Below are positions 11,340 to 22,726 of a DNA stretch of 64,000 bases, piece after piece. Under the pieces are notes generated by a model. That model was not told the origin of the DNA and made no database searches. It was given only the letters and a program-made list of their open reading frames with translations. The position numbers and the translations under genes are program-made. The stretch's first letter is position 1. The number at the start of each line of letters is the position of its first letter. The stretch is from contig JAZGTN010000073.1 of the NCBI GenBank assembly GCA_037783415.1, positions 372,001 through 436,000 on the forward strand, in the 5' to 3' direction. The DNA is from Leptasterias polaris (Eukaryota; Echinodermata; Asteroidea; Forcipulatida; Asteriidae).

Positions 11340-11825
11340 TTTGCTCTAGTATCGTCACCCTTTTGCGAAAAGTGTAGAAAGCTGCAGACAAGACCTTGAG
11401 GGGAAAACAACAAAGGTACTTATTCCATTTGAAGATGGTCTCAGATCAAATTCAGTTTTGTGATTCACTAAGTTTACAAAGTCTTTATAAAAGTTAACAA
11501 AATATTAAGTCTCTAAAAACCTCCAAATAGTGTAAAATGCCTTGGTATCTGAAACCCTTCCAGTGCGACATTTGTTACCATCCTGAATTATTCTATGACG
11601 CCACAATTCAAATATATGGGTCTGCTCATAATTGTACAGGGAATTGTTTTCAGTTTACTGAAACAGCAATAAGTGTTATCTCTTGACTAAAGAAACATTC
11701 CTGTGTGGAATGTACAGACTCATTTATTGTAAACATCCAATCAAACTATTGTTATTATTAAATAGTGTTTCAAATTTCTCTCTGAAAGAGTTCCAAACTT
11801 CTAACCTCCTAAAAATCGAAAATAA

Positions 11826-12000
11826 TAAATAATAATACCCAGTTCTTATATAGCGCTTTATACTCCCGATGGGTATCTCAAAGCGCTCAGTATTTTTCCT
11901 ACAAGGTATGTGGAGTTACGTGTTGAAGTATGAGACCCACACTCTGCTGATCAGAAACAAGAGCTCGAGTTCGGTGCTCTTATCCGCTATCAGAAAATAT
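11826..12000 (-). mobile_element. SINE fragment, minus orientation
   Basis: Read on the minus strand, it starts with a tRNA-like head fragment 'gcggataagagcaccg' and ends in 'gcgctatataagaactggg' plus AAT-type tail. Both parts match the SINE at 5688-6095. It is internally shortened. The same fragment is at 46885-47058 in the duplicated spacer. Confidence 0.65.
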
Positions 12001-12563
12001 GTTGGATTTGGTTTCAAGGGGCTGTGAGACCTATAAATATGTCAATTTTTGAATATTTAGCATTTAGCATTGAATGCTATTACGGAGAGGTTAATTAGTG
12101 CTGTGCACCTCTACTGGGTAAAGTACCATCTAGGGTTAGTCTGGTTGCCTTGTAAAAAAAACTCTGTTTTCAATATGGACATCCAGCTTTGCTGTTAAAA
12201 TCTCTCAAATTTGATTTCAAAATTTACCCAGTCAGTTTCCCTTTTTGTTATTCCTTGAAACTTGACTTCAGTGAACCTTAAAATTTGATTAATTAGCCTT
12301 ACCATCTCTCCAACCATTCAAAATAAAACTTCATGTTTTGTTAGAATTCTGTTGGGCTGAGGACCACACAGTTAGTAGTAAACTCTTAGCCAACCTTGAT
12401 GGACTGTTATGGCTCTCTTTAAACATCCGTATCATCATAGTTGCCATTGTAATGTTTACAGTACAGACATGAATAGTATTAGCAGCATGTAGACTGATAT
12501 TGGACTCTGTCATGTTGATAATAGATTAATGAGAAACTTTTGGGGACACTAGCTGGCAGCAGA

Positions 12564-12646
12564 CTTACCAGGTAAATTTATTGTTCTCGGGGAAATGTGA
12601 GCAAGCTCAGGATTTACATAAACAATGGAAATATTTACCTGGTAAG
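12564..12646. repeat. Short inverted repeat
   Basis: Arms 'cttaccaggtaaat' (12564-12577) and 'atttacctggtaag' (12633-12646) are perfect complements around a 55-base loop. The copy is at 47622-47704. Too little is present to assign a family. Confidence 0.7.
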
Positions 12647-12678
12647 ATTGCTACCGCCTAGCATTCCAAAGTCTAACA

Positions 12679-12867
12679 TTAGATACTTTTTACAGAGTCT
12701 GGTAGTTGCAAAGTTGTAGCTTGTGAGGTCGTCTCAACCTCTTCATTCTGCAAAGACCGTGACTTGCGATGCGAGGTTAACTCCACCTCTTCATTCAATA
12801 ATGAAGAGGTGGAAATGACCTCACAAGCTACGTCTTTGCATTTACCAGACTCTAAAAAGGTATCTAA
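12679..12867. mobile_element. Fold-back MITE
   Basis: Nearly the whole 189 bp is an inverted repeat. The ends read 'ttagatac' on each side, followed by 'gagtctggta', 'tgcaaag', 'agcttgtgaggt' and 'cctcttcatt' in both arms, with a short loop around 12775-12790. A transcript would form a long hairpin. An identical copy lies at 47737-47925. No protein is encoded. Confidence 0.75.
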
Positions 12868-13740
12868 TAAATCTACTCTGAATAGTTAGTAAGCCAGTGT
12901 TGTATACTTACAAACTTAAATGATAAACCAAACCCTTGGCTGGGGTGTGTACTTGATGGTCGTCATGACCCTCACCATCAATCATGTGATGTCACCCTCC
13001 ATGATGGCCAGCTGTTTTTCTTTTTGATGATCATGTAAAAGCTGTAATGTTAAGTAACAACAATTATTAACATCCAATCATTAATATTATTAAATAGGGT
13101 AAGAAATCCACACAGGGTCAGCCATGATGCGACGTGCATAATGCCTAGTGTGTAATGCGAAAAAGTAAAAAATGAACACTTGTAAGTAATGCCGTAAATG
13201 ATGTGCCTACTGCTGTAACTGCATTTTCCATAAGAATTATTTACTAAACTTGGCATGATGTATTTTCATATAATAGGCAAAGTATACCTTTCATTTATGG
13301 GACTGTTCGGTTGTTTTAATCCTATATAAATGTAGATATATACAATAAAACTAACCTGTGAAAACTTCACTTCAAAAGGTGGTCGCGTTTTGAGATAGAT
13401 ATTGCCAAAAATATGTCCACACAAAGAATAATCCCTAATATAATATTTAGGAATACACAATCTGAGAAACGTTTATGACAGAAATTCGTTTCTCAGATTC
13501 AAATTTTGGAGCATATCTTTTTCCATAACTACATTACTTTGAAGTGAAATGATTCTCAAAGTGCTTTTTACTATCGAAAGCTGCTGTAGTTCACTTACTT
13601 CATGTAAGTATTTATTGCCATTAATTTTCAAATTCATTACCAAACCTAATAATAATACAGACCCTTCAAGCACTACAACTATAGCATTTCACAAAGTGCA
13701 TTGATGGACTCTCGCATTTCCAGCTTCAACACTAAGTGGA
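12868..13740. other. Spacer, nothing recognised
   Basis: The stretch is AT-rich and I found no supported gene. Positions 13300-13480 share 'cctatataaatgtag', 'aacctgtgaaaa' and 'caaaaggtggtcgc' with 22210-22290, so part of it is an older duplicate of that flank. Confidence 0.5.
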
Positions 13741-13748
13741 TATAAAAG
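13741..13748 (+). promoter_or_regulatory. Candidate TATA box
   Basis: TATAAAAG lies about 80 bases upstream of the ATGs at 13812 and 13820. The ORF from 13812 (105 codons) is unrecognised and its last third is only the 21-bp tandem repeat, so I do not call it a gene. The identical site in the duplicate is at 48799-48806. Confidence 0.25.
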
Positions 13749-14035
13749 AGCACAGCTTCACCTCGACAGACGACTAAACTTTGGCCCAACATTAACAGTA
13801 ACAAGTAACACTTGCAAAATGGGTCTCAGACTCAGAGTCAGAGTCGGTCACAAAACTTGTGCAGCTACAGCCGACAGGCTCTGCTGGACCTACATGTAGC
13901 CCCACTTCGGCACTTGTGTGGCCACACAAATGGGGCTATATGCTGGATCGAACAACGCTTTTTAAACACTTGGACATTGCCCATCGGCGAAAAACAGTGT
14001 TTTAATCGAGAAAACTTTGTTTATCAAGTGATAAA

Positions 14036-14128
14036 CAGTGTTTATCGGTCGAAAAACAGTGTTTATCGGTCGAAAAACAGTGTTTATTGGTCGAAAAACT
14101 GTGTTTATCGGTCGAAAAACAGTGTTTA
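14036..14128. repeat. 21-bp tandem repeat, about 4.5 units
   Basis: The unit is 'cagtgtttatcggtcgaaaaa', repeated at 14036, 14057, 14078, 14099 and partly 14120 with one or two substitutions. More degenerate units start near 13995. Because 21 is a multiple of three, two overlapping reading frames stay open across it; neither is supported as coding. The copy is at 49094-49186. Confidence 0.95.
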
Positions 14129-14390
14129 ACAATTGGGAATTTGGCTTGCCATATAGACGTCACCTTTTGTTGCACTGCCACCGACTGTCTGAACTCAGAC
14201 CTGTACTACTGATGCTAGCTATATATTAATATTCTAATCAAAAGACCAATCCACTTCGTATCCTTGGATACAAAGTGGATCATGTGGATTGGCCCTGGGC
14301 TAGGCCGGGGGGACTACTTTACTACTACGTACTACTAGATATAGTACTCGTACTACCACTAACCAGCCACAAGTATATAGTTTGTAAGTA

Positions 14391-15415
14391 CAGCCATTTG
14401 ACCAGTTCTGGATCACTTTTTGAATTCACGTTGTTTTTTGCTGCAATCTCTTTGAAATCTCAAACAAAAAAGTTGATCAGTTTACCTAAACATGTCATAA
14501 AACTCACCAAGTAGTCACTGACAAAAAATGATTAGTACTTTTGAAGAGGCTTTGAGAAAAGTATCGTCACCTGTTTGACCAGTTCAGGATCAGTTGAATC
14601 TATTCTGAATCAGTAGTGTGCCCTTTATTGCAAACCCATACTCCCATTCATAAAACTGTCTCTCAAGGACACGAAACTTCAGAAGTGTGTTGGCATGGAC
14701 TTGGACTTCCCCATTTTAAGTGAATGTCATGGAAGTGTCTACAACAGCAGCGCAAAAACCCAGCGACAAAAACACAAAACAAGTACAAAGGAGAATGTAA
14801 AAGTGAAGCGCATCTAAAAGCATTATTGGCCCCTCCAAGTTTCATTTTCTCAAAAAAAATAAAAAATCTACAAGAATTTGTTAAAGTAATGTATCTCAAA
14901 AGCAATAGATAAACTTTCTACTGCAGCAGTATGATTTTACCTCACTTGGTAAGTTAGTGCGGCACCATTTGACGCAATGAGATGTTGAGTGATCCCGAAC
15001 TGGTCAAGGGTAAGATGCCCCCCCAAAGACGATTTGGGTATTTTTGTCTTCTCAAAAAAACAAGACGACTGCTCAGTATTTACAGGAAACATTTGTTCCA
15101 CATTCTTAACATTTTACATAAAGGTTTTTTGCCCTGGCGTTCCAATTCTGATGGTGAGAAGTTTTAACAGCGTTTTTCAACCAACATTTTAAAACAAAAT
15201 AATGATCAATTTCGCAGAAAAACTTCAGGAAAATGGCCATAATTTATTTGCCAATGATGTTTGGCACCTTATTTTGGGTTTGTTGGTTAAATGGATGTTA
15301 TTCTTCACATGTATCAACAGAAATTGGTAATGTGAGAAGTAATGTAATTATTTGGTTATTGCAAAGTTGAAGTGATCCCGAACTGGTCAATGATCCCGAA
15401 CTGGTCAAATGACTG
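14391..15415. mobile_element. TA-site TIR element with repeated subterminal motif (1025 bp)
   Basis: The left end starts CAGCCATTTGACCAGTTC and the right end is the inverted CAGTCATTTGACCAGTTC, with TA on both flanks (14389-14390, 15416-15417). The motif 'gaccagttcNggatca' recurs inside near 14575, and inverted near 14990 and 15375-15405. These are multiple subterminal copies of the kind that bind a transposase. The CAG terminus and TA site suggest a pogo-like family. No transposase ORF is seen. The copy is at 49449-50473. Confidence 0.7.
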
Positions 15416-15417
15416 TA

Positions 15418-16270
15418 GTACTCTATTTTACCAAGGTTAGAAATAAATGCCGATGGTTCGTCCCGCTATCGTGTCCACGTTCGTGGAGATGATAACGTTA
15501 ACGGAACGCAGGCCTTAATAATGCTTATTCTTTATTGAACCTCCAAGAATTAAAACACATAAAAATACGAACAAAACAAGACTACATTACATACGTTTCA
15601 ATCTCTATAGTGAGACATTTGTATTGACAAACAAGTCTCAGACCGATCACCTGATAATAATGAGAAGAAAACTGTTTAAGTCAAGATTACCTTTCTTAAA
15701 ATCTGAGATTGAGAATGATGATGAGGCGACCGATTCAGTTTCTGTGTGGACAAGGAATTATACATGAAATACATCTCCTGCGGCCTAGCCTCTAGCCTGC
15801 GGGGGGATCCCCCGGCCTCGCTACCAGAAGGCAAGCGAGCCTTTTTGTAATCAACCTCGTTTCCAGGGAGCCTGTTTGACATCACACTTCCTTAGAGGCT
15901 CGTGAATATACAACCGATACATGGGATCCCACCGGATGTACCTTTGACCTCGCAGACGTTTCACACGGAGTTTTTGTGTGTAACAAAAAATGCAATTATT
16001 ATAATAACTTAGTGATAACAAAGCATACATCATTCCCCCCTCGCCTACCCCACCATCCTTTCCGTAAATAGTATTACAGGCCGCTGTTCAACCAGACTTC
16101 CCTGCCGCACGGACTTGAGTGTTTAGTGAACTGAAAGGTGGCACCTCTGTCTTCTCGCGCGGAGCTGACAATTTTTTCACAGCATGCCTTCGGTTCCGAT
16201 ACCACTGATCTCTATTTTTATTGACCATTAAATCGTCAATTCGGCGCACTGTTCATGGTAAAGAGGCTGG
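15418..16270. other. Spacer, nothing firmly recognised
   Basis: A moderately GC-rich part (15760-15900) carries short minus-strand frames with a donor-like AAAG|GTAATC near 15690. There is no recognisable product and no partner exon. I make no gene call. Confidence 0.4.
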
Positions 16271-16313
16271 TATCGACCTTGATCTCTATAGCCTATAGAG
16301 ATCAAGGTCGATA
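16271..16313. repeat. Perfect 21-bp palindrome
   Basis: Arm 16271-16291 'tatcgaccttgatctctata' plus g is the exact reverse complement of 16293-16313, with a single C between. The copy is at 51329-51371. It could be a cruciform-forming site, the core of a fold-back element or a dimeric protein site; the sequence does not decide. Confidence 0.9.
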
Positions 16314-16476
16314 GTATAGGTATTATCAACGGGTATCGATACCTCTATGAGCGAGCAAGGCTTGCTGGGGGGCGGGAAAAGTGTGGGCCAGATCCCTAGG
16401 AACGAGGCTGGTAAATTCCGGTTTCCGATGGGTGCACTACAAATAGGCAAATATTCATACGCCACACTAATTATCA

Positions 16477-16480
16477 ATAT
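16477..16480. other. Unoccupied target site (ATAT) of the 51.5-kb LTR element
   Basis: Here 'attatcaatattgtagccctc' is uninterrupted. In the duplicate, the same sequence is split at ATAT by 3638 bp of retrotransposon. This fixes the element ends and shows that the insertion post-dates the divergence of the two copies. Confidence 0.95.
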
Positions 16481-17429
16481 TGTAGCCCTCAATTACTTTT
16501 GACTCATCATTTTTGGAGGGTCATACAATAATTTAATAGATTTAATGTATAATTTAATAGATTTAATGTGTAATTATGTCAATTTATCACAACCTATGGG
16601 GCTCTTTGCTTCAATTTTTGAGGAGACTTTGACAAAATAGGCTTTAAAGTTGGCGCTATTTTGGCTTGGGAAGTGGAGGGATTCTTCATGAAACTGGCAG
16701 CAAGTCGGTTTGAGGAAAAGCACAATTTCTGGGTGGGGTGTTAGGCCTAATGGGGAATGCAAAAATTCCAAACGGCTGACCTGCCAAAAAATGAGAAGAA
16801 ATCTGAACTTTTGTTGTCCGGAAATATATTTGATTGTTTTTCAAGAGGCTGAGAGATTTTAAAGTATTTTTTATTAGCTATTTAGGCCTAGTAGGCCTAT
16901 TTTTGTAAATTTAGCATATAGGCCTAGTTTGCTATGGGAGTTTTGTGGTCTATAGGGTTTGGTGCACCCCGATGTTCCAACTCAGTACCACATCCCCTGC
17001 ATGGCCTTAGTGTATTCAAATTGTTTCCTTGTCTCATCCCGAGAATTAAAATTAAGAAGTCGACGATTAATTGATTTGTCTTCAAAGTGTGACGGTATTA
17101 AAAAGGTGAAAAACATCCCCTCCGTGGCCGAACGTACCGAGCGAGAACGACAGTCACGCTTGGATCGATGAGCAACAAAACTACCGGAATTTCAAGTGCA
17201 ACCCTGCTTCCGTAAGCGCCGATTGGGCACAGGTGCTTTTTCAGTCCATTCCTGATTTCCTTATTTTTCCCCATTTGGGATTTTCCCTTCCACATCTACA
17301 TTAATTACTCTGTAAACATTATCTCTTCACTGGCTTCTGTGAACATGCATCTTCAACCTGGGGGGAGGGGGGGGGGGGGGGCCATATCTCGTCCCTATTG
17401 ATGAGCCCTTAGTTTTATCACCAGACAGA

Positions 17430-17575
17430 TGTAAATGACGTCAGTGATGCACACTCATGGCAGTAAAAAGAACAGGGTTCGATCAATAGATCCTGAAAAA
17501 GCCAGATCTCCTTTTCTGCCATTCCAGATCATGATAGGGTCATGTCTGAGTTAGTGGCTGGTGCTTGGACATCCC
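17430..17575 (+). repeat. Decayed copy of the 40.05-40.24 kb segment
   Basis: The stretch 'cagacagatgtaaatgacgt' through 'gagttagtggctggtgcttgg' matches 40085-40235, where it leads into a possible kinase-like exon. Here the coding part is cut off after 'acatcccctgg'. The same truncated copy is at 56131-56276. Confidence 0.6.
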
Positions 17576-18180
17576 CTGGAACTAAATTTTTAATTTCATT
17601 CTCGGTATTGAATTGACACGCCTGAATGAGCACTCATCAGTGAGCAATACAAAAATAATGCTGTGTATAACTTTTTTAAAAGTTAATGGACATGTTCGAA
17701 ATTAAGTATAGACTTGGAATGTAGGGCATTTGTACGATTCCCTTAAACACAGTGTCAATCACAGCAATTAGAAATCTTTGTTGTAATTAACTGCACAATT
17801 TATTCCTGAACTATTTTATTTATTTATTCACATTCAGTATACATATATTGACACACCTGAATGAGTACTCATTGTTGGAACAATAAGAATACAAATGCTG
17901 CATAATAAAACATTTTTAACAAACAATTTCTTGACAATGGCAATTTTGTAAGACTCCCATATTTACAGTGTCGAGTTCAAATTGTAAAGTTTCATTAAAA
18001 ATAGAGAGAAAAAATAGGGTCGTCACGTCAGACCACTTACTAACTTTTGTAAAAATAGAGACCTGACTATTTGACTTCAAACCTTGTTTTGGTCACAACA
18101 GAAAATGGCAAGCCGTAGTAAAGATCTATTCAACCCTGTTGTAAAATACCACAAATGTTAGATGTCTAAAATATCATTAG
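17576..18180. repeat. Decayed ~200-240 bp tandem repeat
   Basis: At least three degenerate units are present, with landmarks 'gacatgttcgaaattaagta' (17690) and 'ttgacacacctgaatgagta' (17850). The third, 'agagacctgactatttgact', lies near 18056. No gene is seen. The copy is at 56276-56881. Confidence 0.7.
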
Positions 18181-18827
18181 TAAGAAAGAAAACAAAACAA
18201 GTTGATTTCAATTTTCAAATTTTGGCAAGGTTAAAGAGGTATAAAACTTATCACAGATTTTCATATGTATAAAAATGGTCATGGTGGACTGGAAAACTTC
18301 CCTCAAAATGTTTTTGATTGAAATACAGTAGTTTTTTTGTTTTAATGAGTACACAATTTTGATCATGCAAGTTGAAAACCCAATGTTTGAAAACTGCTGT
18401 GAAAACATTATCAGGTTTTGTCTCTCCCTATTTTGTGTGACTCCATTCCAATGATCAATTGAGCTTAAACTTTCACAGGTTTGTTATTTCATGTTGGGTC
18501 ACATAGGCCCAAAGTACAGATACTGGTCTTTGACAATTTCAATGTTGGCCGCGTGATTCAATTTCAACCTGAAGAGTGTTCGAATCAGCACAATTCAATT
18601 TTAAATATTTTGATCAAACTAAAACTGAAATATTTCAATCTAGACCAACCAAAGCTTTTTCAAGATTCATTGATTTTATACATTGAATTCAATCTTTGTA
18701 AAAATACAGGTATCGAGTTTTCTAAACGGTGTCATAGCCTGGTTCTGACTAAATGGACCTTGGTTCGAATCCCACCTCAAACCAAAGCCTCACACGTGGA
18801 TTGAGTTTTACAGTCCCATCCTGATTA

Positions 18828-18988
18828 CAGTCAACCCTCGTTATAAAGAGGACTGCTTATAAAGAGAACATTCTGAAGTCCTGAATCTCATTTCTCCTTT
18901 GTGCTTATTTGTTTTGCTGTCCTCTTACAACCATTTTCCTGATATAGAGAGGTAATTTGGCCAGTCCTGTTTTAACAAGAGTCGTCAG
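18828..18988. mobile_element. Short pogo/Tigger-like MITE
   Basis: The left end CAGTCAACCCTCGTTATAAA follows TA, and the right end is a mutated inverted copy before TA at 18989-18990. It is a shorter relative of 4372-4738, lacking its inner inverted repeat. The copy is at 57529-57689. Confidence 0.65.
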
Positions 18989-18990
18989 TA

Positions 18991-20082
18991 CATGTTTTCT
19001 CCTTCTCAAACCTACATTACAAAACAACATCTCTTCACTGACTCACTTATGCATCTTTCTGCTTTGTTTTTCTCTGTACTCGTACATGTATAACAATGTT
19101 CCTGTTATAAAGAGGTAATTTGGTCAGGCCCAGCAATCCTGTTTTAATGAGGGTGATGAGGGTGTCAACCGTACCTTGTTTTTTCCCCCCTAGCTCTCAC
19201 ACCAACATAAATAGTACATTACTAAACAACATCTTTTCATTGACTTCTGTGAACATGCATCTTCAGTCTAGGGTGGGTTTTATTTTTAGTCCAATTGATT
19301 ACTTTGTTTTCCCCTTTTGGGGTTTCCCTCCCACATCTACATTACTAAACAACATCTCTTCAATGACTTCTGTGAACATGTATCTTCAGTCCAGGTGTTT
19401 TTCCAGTCTTATTGAGGTTTTACTGTATACAAATTGTGGATTCACTTTCAACTAGAGTTTCTATAATTTGCTGTTTGCCTCACAAAAAGTTGCAACATGT
19501 GATTTATGGGATTTGAGGCATTGCATGGTGAGGTATCAATGTATATTTGGTTTGCAGTCACACCATGTGTATATCTACTTGCTGGATAGATTTTGTTCTT
19601 TGAGAAGTTGTCTTGCTATTTACTCTACTGCCGCGGAGCAGATTCTTCGGAATTCGGGAGACTTCTTAGTTCAGAAAAGAACTGTCCTTTTTATTAACTA
19701 CTACCTGGGCGGAAGGTATAGGAAATCAGCCAGCCAGGACTACTAAAAAGTGGATAAAGGGGACTTCTTGTTATTAACTTCACTGCCGCAGAGTGAGTTC
19801 TTAACATGAGATTTATTTGAAATGTTGCTTTGCTGGCAGTAATAATGGAAAGTGTAACTTCATACAGCCTATAATTATGAACTAGGGTTTTATGAGGGTT
19901 ACAACACAGATGTGCTGAGTTGAAGGGGTTGGCAGTCGGCAGGGAACGGCAAGACCAGAGGGGATATCAACTCTGTTGAAGGGGACTGGTGTAGAAAGAG
20001 ATAGCGGGAGAGAGACGCATCCAGACTACCATAAGTCGGAAAACATTTTTTAGGTTTTGCTCTAAAGAGCACAATATTCGGC
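18991..20082. repeat. NLR 3'-flank segment, paralogous to 4.76-5.69 kb
   Basis: No gene is called. Landmarks 'gggagacttcttagttc', 'actacctgggcgg' and 'ggcaagaccagagg' are shared with the flank of NLR-A. One frame at 19468-19746 contains a string resembling an SH2 loop; I do not accept it (see rejected). Confidence 0.6.
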
Positions 20083-20172
20083 GTGTGGCTGAGCGGATAA
20101 GAGCACCGGACTCGAGCTCTGATGTTTCTATTCAGCAGAGTGTGGGTTCGAGTCGGGGCATCGGGGCAGGTT
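20083..20172 (+). mobile_element. tRNA-derived SINE head, truncated
   Basis: A-box-like 'gtggctgagcggataagagc' and B-box-like 'gggttcgagtcgggg' sit about 50 bases apart, as in a Leu/Ser tRNA. The flanking acceptor bases do not pair and the SINE body is missing. The upstream 140 bp also match those of the 5688 SINE. The copy is at 58785-58874. Confidence 0.55.
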
Positions 20173-20823
20173 ATATCTGTGAAATTGACAGAATTGCCAT
20201 AAATCGTACATTGTATACATGTACTATCGGTTTAAATCCAAATGCACTATTGGTAAGATCTAAAACATGAAGTTAAAATAAAATAAAACTCAGAAAGCAT
20301 CACCGTTAAGGGTGTGTAGAACATTGGTAAGATTGACAAATATATTCTCATAGATTTGCACATAACCTTTTACATGGCATAAAGATCGTCACGGTTGGAA
20401 ACTTTTTCTTGAAATATTTGAGATTTAAAGATGGATATGAACGAGATAATAAAATACGCTGCATGTTTAAATTCATGTTTGCTGGAGTGTAATAAAGACC
20501 TTAGTTTCACTTACACTAAGTTTCAAAATTTCAGACATGTTTTTAAAAAGACAATAAATTGACGTGAATCTCTTGCATTGCAGCGGCCGTTTCGCGAAAT
20601 GAGCGTGTCGTCATCACTTCATTTACATATCAGGAATAAAACATTTAACCGGTTTTGATGACGTACACCCGTGGATAAGATCGAGACTACACTGCGCCCG
20701 TTCGTTATACTATGCCGTGAGGTGTATACGATGTACACACGCATACGGGGGTCCGTCCGTGGACTGAGACTCGAGAGATAATATAAAATAGTTGGAGAAT
20801 TACACGTCGAGAACTTGCAGAAT

Positions 20824-20991
20824 ATGATGGAAGATCTTTCTGATAATGATTCTTGGGAGGAGCACAGCATTGTGGGGGAACTGCTGTCGGCCCCCAGCTC
20901 GTCTGATAGTAATAGTAATACTAGCGATAGTAATAATAATAGTGATTCTGACAGTAAAATGGGCCTTACAAACCAAACCCCACTTCGATAA
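20824..20991 (+). CDS. Candidate short acidic Ser/Asp/Asn-rich ORF (55 aa)
   Basis: An ATG-started frame of 55 codons begins 'MMEDLSDNDSWEEHSIVGEL' and continues with runs of Ser, Asp and Asn before TAA. A TATAAAAT sequence lies at 20782-20789, rather close to the ATG. The composition resembles acidic N-termini of nuclear or transposon proteins, but I recognise no family. It may be a first exon or a chance ORF. The duplicate at 59526-59693 is the same in my reading, which is uninformative because the whole region is duplicated. Confidence 0.25.
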   Translation: MMEDLSDNDSWEEHSIVGELLSAPSSSDSNSNTSDSNNNSDSDSKMGLTNQTPLR

Positions 20992-21834
20992 CTTGAAGTC
21001 CGACCTCCACAAATCTCAACCACTGCTTCCGAACTTGCTCGTTTTTGGGAAATTCGAAGAAATTTAAGTCGGGATTTTTATTCGAATTCCTCGTGCATCC
21101 ACCAACAACACACGATTTTGGCATTTTTCCTCAATTTAGAAGTATCACCGTCAAAAAGACATGCAGTCTAGCCTCACTATTTTATAAAAACAGCAGACAG
21201 CATACGCTATACGTACAGGTCAAAGTGCAATCTTCAGGTCGTCTCTCCGGGTATACGTCATACAATCAGCTTTTTCACACAGCGCCGCCAGCGGTCAATA
21301 TGCTGAAACTTCTTTGAAAAACCTCAGAAATTCGTCACGTAAGAGTCGTTTTTATTTTCGAATTTGTTATCATTTCAAACTTCCAATATTAATTTTGTTT
21401 TGCTAAAAATGGTTCGTGCATACATTGTTAAGAAGGCTAAATGATTCTTGTTGCTTGGAATACACCGTTCATATCCATCTTTAAATGCTACATTATTTTA
21501 AGAAATACATCAACAATCGGGCCTATAGTTTTAAACTTTCAAAGTTTTTCTCTCGTGACTCCATTACCGATTGTGCTTAAACTTTTACAGGTTTGTTATT
21601 TCACGTATGGTGTGTTATAAATTAGTGCTGATAGTCTTTTACAATAAAAAGAGCTTGGGTGTAACAGAGAATTTATTTTGTTTTCAATCGGTTTTTTTTT
21701 TAAAGTGAATAATGTAATCAATAATATTCACTTGTGTAAGTCTGCCATTTATCCATCTTCATCGGGCATATTTAGTATAATCCTCAACTTTCTCAACTCC
21801 CTGTCAGGGGAGCGGAAAACCCTAAGCTGCAGCT

Positions 21835-21990
21835 GCTTAAATTAGGACTTAGGGGGTTAATCCAAAACAATGCCATCTCAGCCCTCTCACGTACCTATTC
21901 ATACATCTGGGAAGAGAAGCAATTATGGTGAAGTGCTTTGCTCAAGGACGTGTCATGACCGGGAATCGAACCCGCACTCCAACAATTCAA
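21835..21990 (-). mobile_element. SINE fragment, minus orientation
   Basis: On the minus strand it begins with the B-box 'gggttcgattcccggtcatg' and then 'acgtccttgagcaaagcact', a body widespread in invertebrate SINEs. The copy is at 60537-60692. The A-box half of the head is missing. Confidence 0.6.
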
Positions 21991-22009
21991 CCATCAGAAC
22001 TTTTGCCGG

Positions 22010-22691
22010 AACTAAATCATATTTTTATTTATTTCATATTCGGTACATAATTGACACGCCTGACTAAGCACCGATCGGTGAACAATAAGAATAAAAATGC
22101 TGTCTTATAAAAACAATTAGGTAATTGACATCATGACTTGGAAAGTATGGCAACTGTACAATTCCCTTAAATGTGCTGTATACGTTTGGTAATTGGAGCC
22201 AACTGATTGTTTTAATCCTATATAAATGTAGGTATTAAACAATCAAACTAACCTGTGAAAATTTCATTTCAAAAGGTGGTCGCCTTTTTGAGATATCACC
22301 GAAAAACCAGAGCGAATATTTCCACGCAGGAAGAATATTCCTATAGGAATACAGTCTGACAAGCGTTACGGCCATAACGCTTCGCAGATTCAAATTTGTA
22401 TGGGATAAAAAGTGATATGTTTTTCCATAACAAGGAAAAAGTTTCTCAAAATGCAGTATACTATCCAAAGCTGCTGTACTTCTTACCAAGTTTTTATTGC
22501 CATTATTTGTCAGAGTCATTACCAAACGTATCCAGACTCTTTAAACACAGCATCAATCACGGCAGTTTGACAACCTTTGTTATAACTAACTGTAAGATTT
22601 CTTCTGGTACTATATTATTTATTTCATTCTCGGTATTGAATTGACACTCATCGACGAACAAACCAAAATGCTGTGTATAAAATTTAAAAAA
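22010..22691. repeat. Decayed tandem repeat, left part interrupted by LINE
   Basis: Degenerate units resemble those at 17.6 and 38.6 kb. The repeat breaks at 'gctgtgtataaaattt' and resumes at 'ggacatgttcgaaac' near 24050, which delimits the LINE inserted between. A segment from 22200 to 22290 also resembles 13310-13390. Confidence 0.65.
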
Positions 22692-22694
22692 TTA

Positions 22695-22726
<32 letters not shown>

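Noticed and set aside
13812..14129. 105-codon ORF downstream of a TATA-like site
   Set aside because: There is no recognisable product, a third of it is the 21-bp tandem repeat, and a competing frame starts 8 bases later. Only the TATA site is listed, at low confidence.
19468..19746. SH2-like string 'AEQILRNSGDFLV'
   Set aside because: It is only 13 residues long, with no flanking SH2 strands. The paralogous segment near 5160-5220 has stops in the same frame. Treated as coincidence in repeat-derived sequence.
20083..20172. tRNA gene
   Set aside because: A- and B-box-like sequences are present, but the acceptor stem does not pair and the upstream context matches that of a SINE.
20619..21023. 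134-codon minus-strand Leu/Ser-rich ORF
   Set aside because: It is antisense to a Ser/Asp/Asn codon-repeat stretch; the hydrophobic run is the complement of AGT/GAT/AAT triplets.
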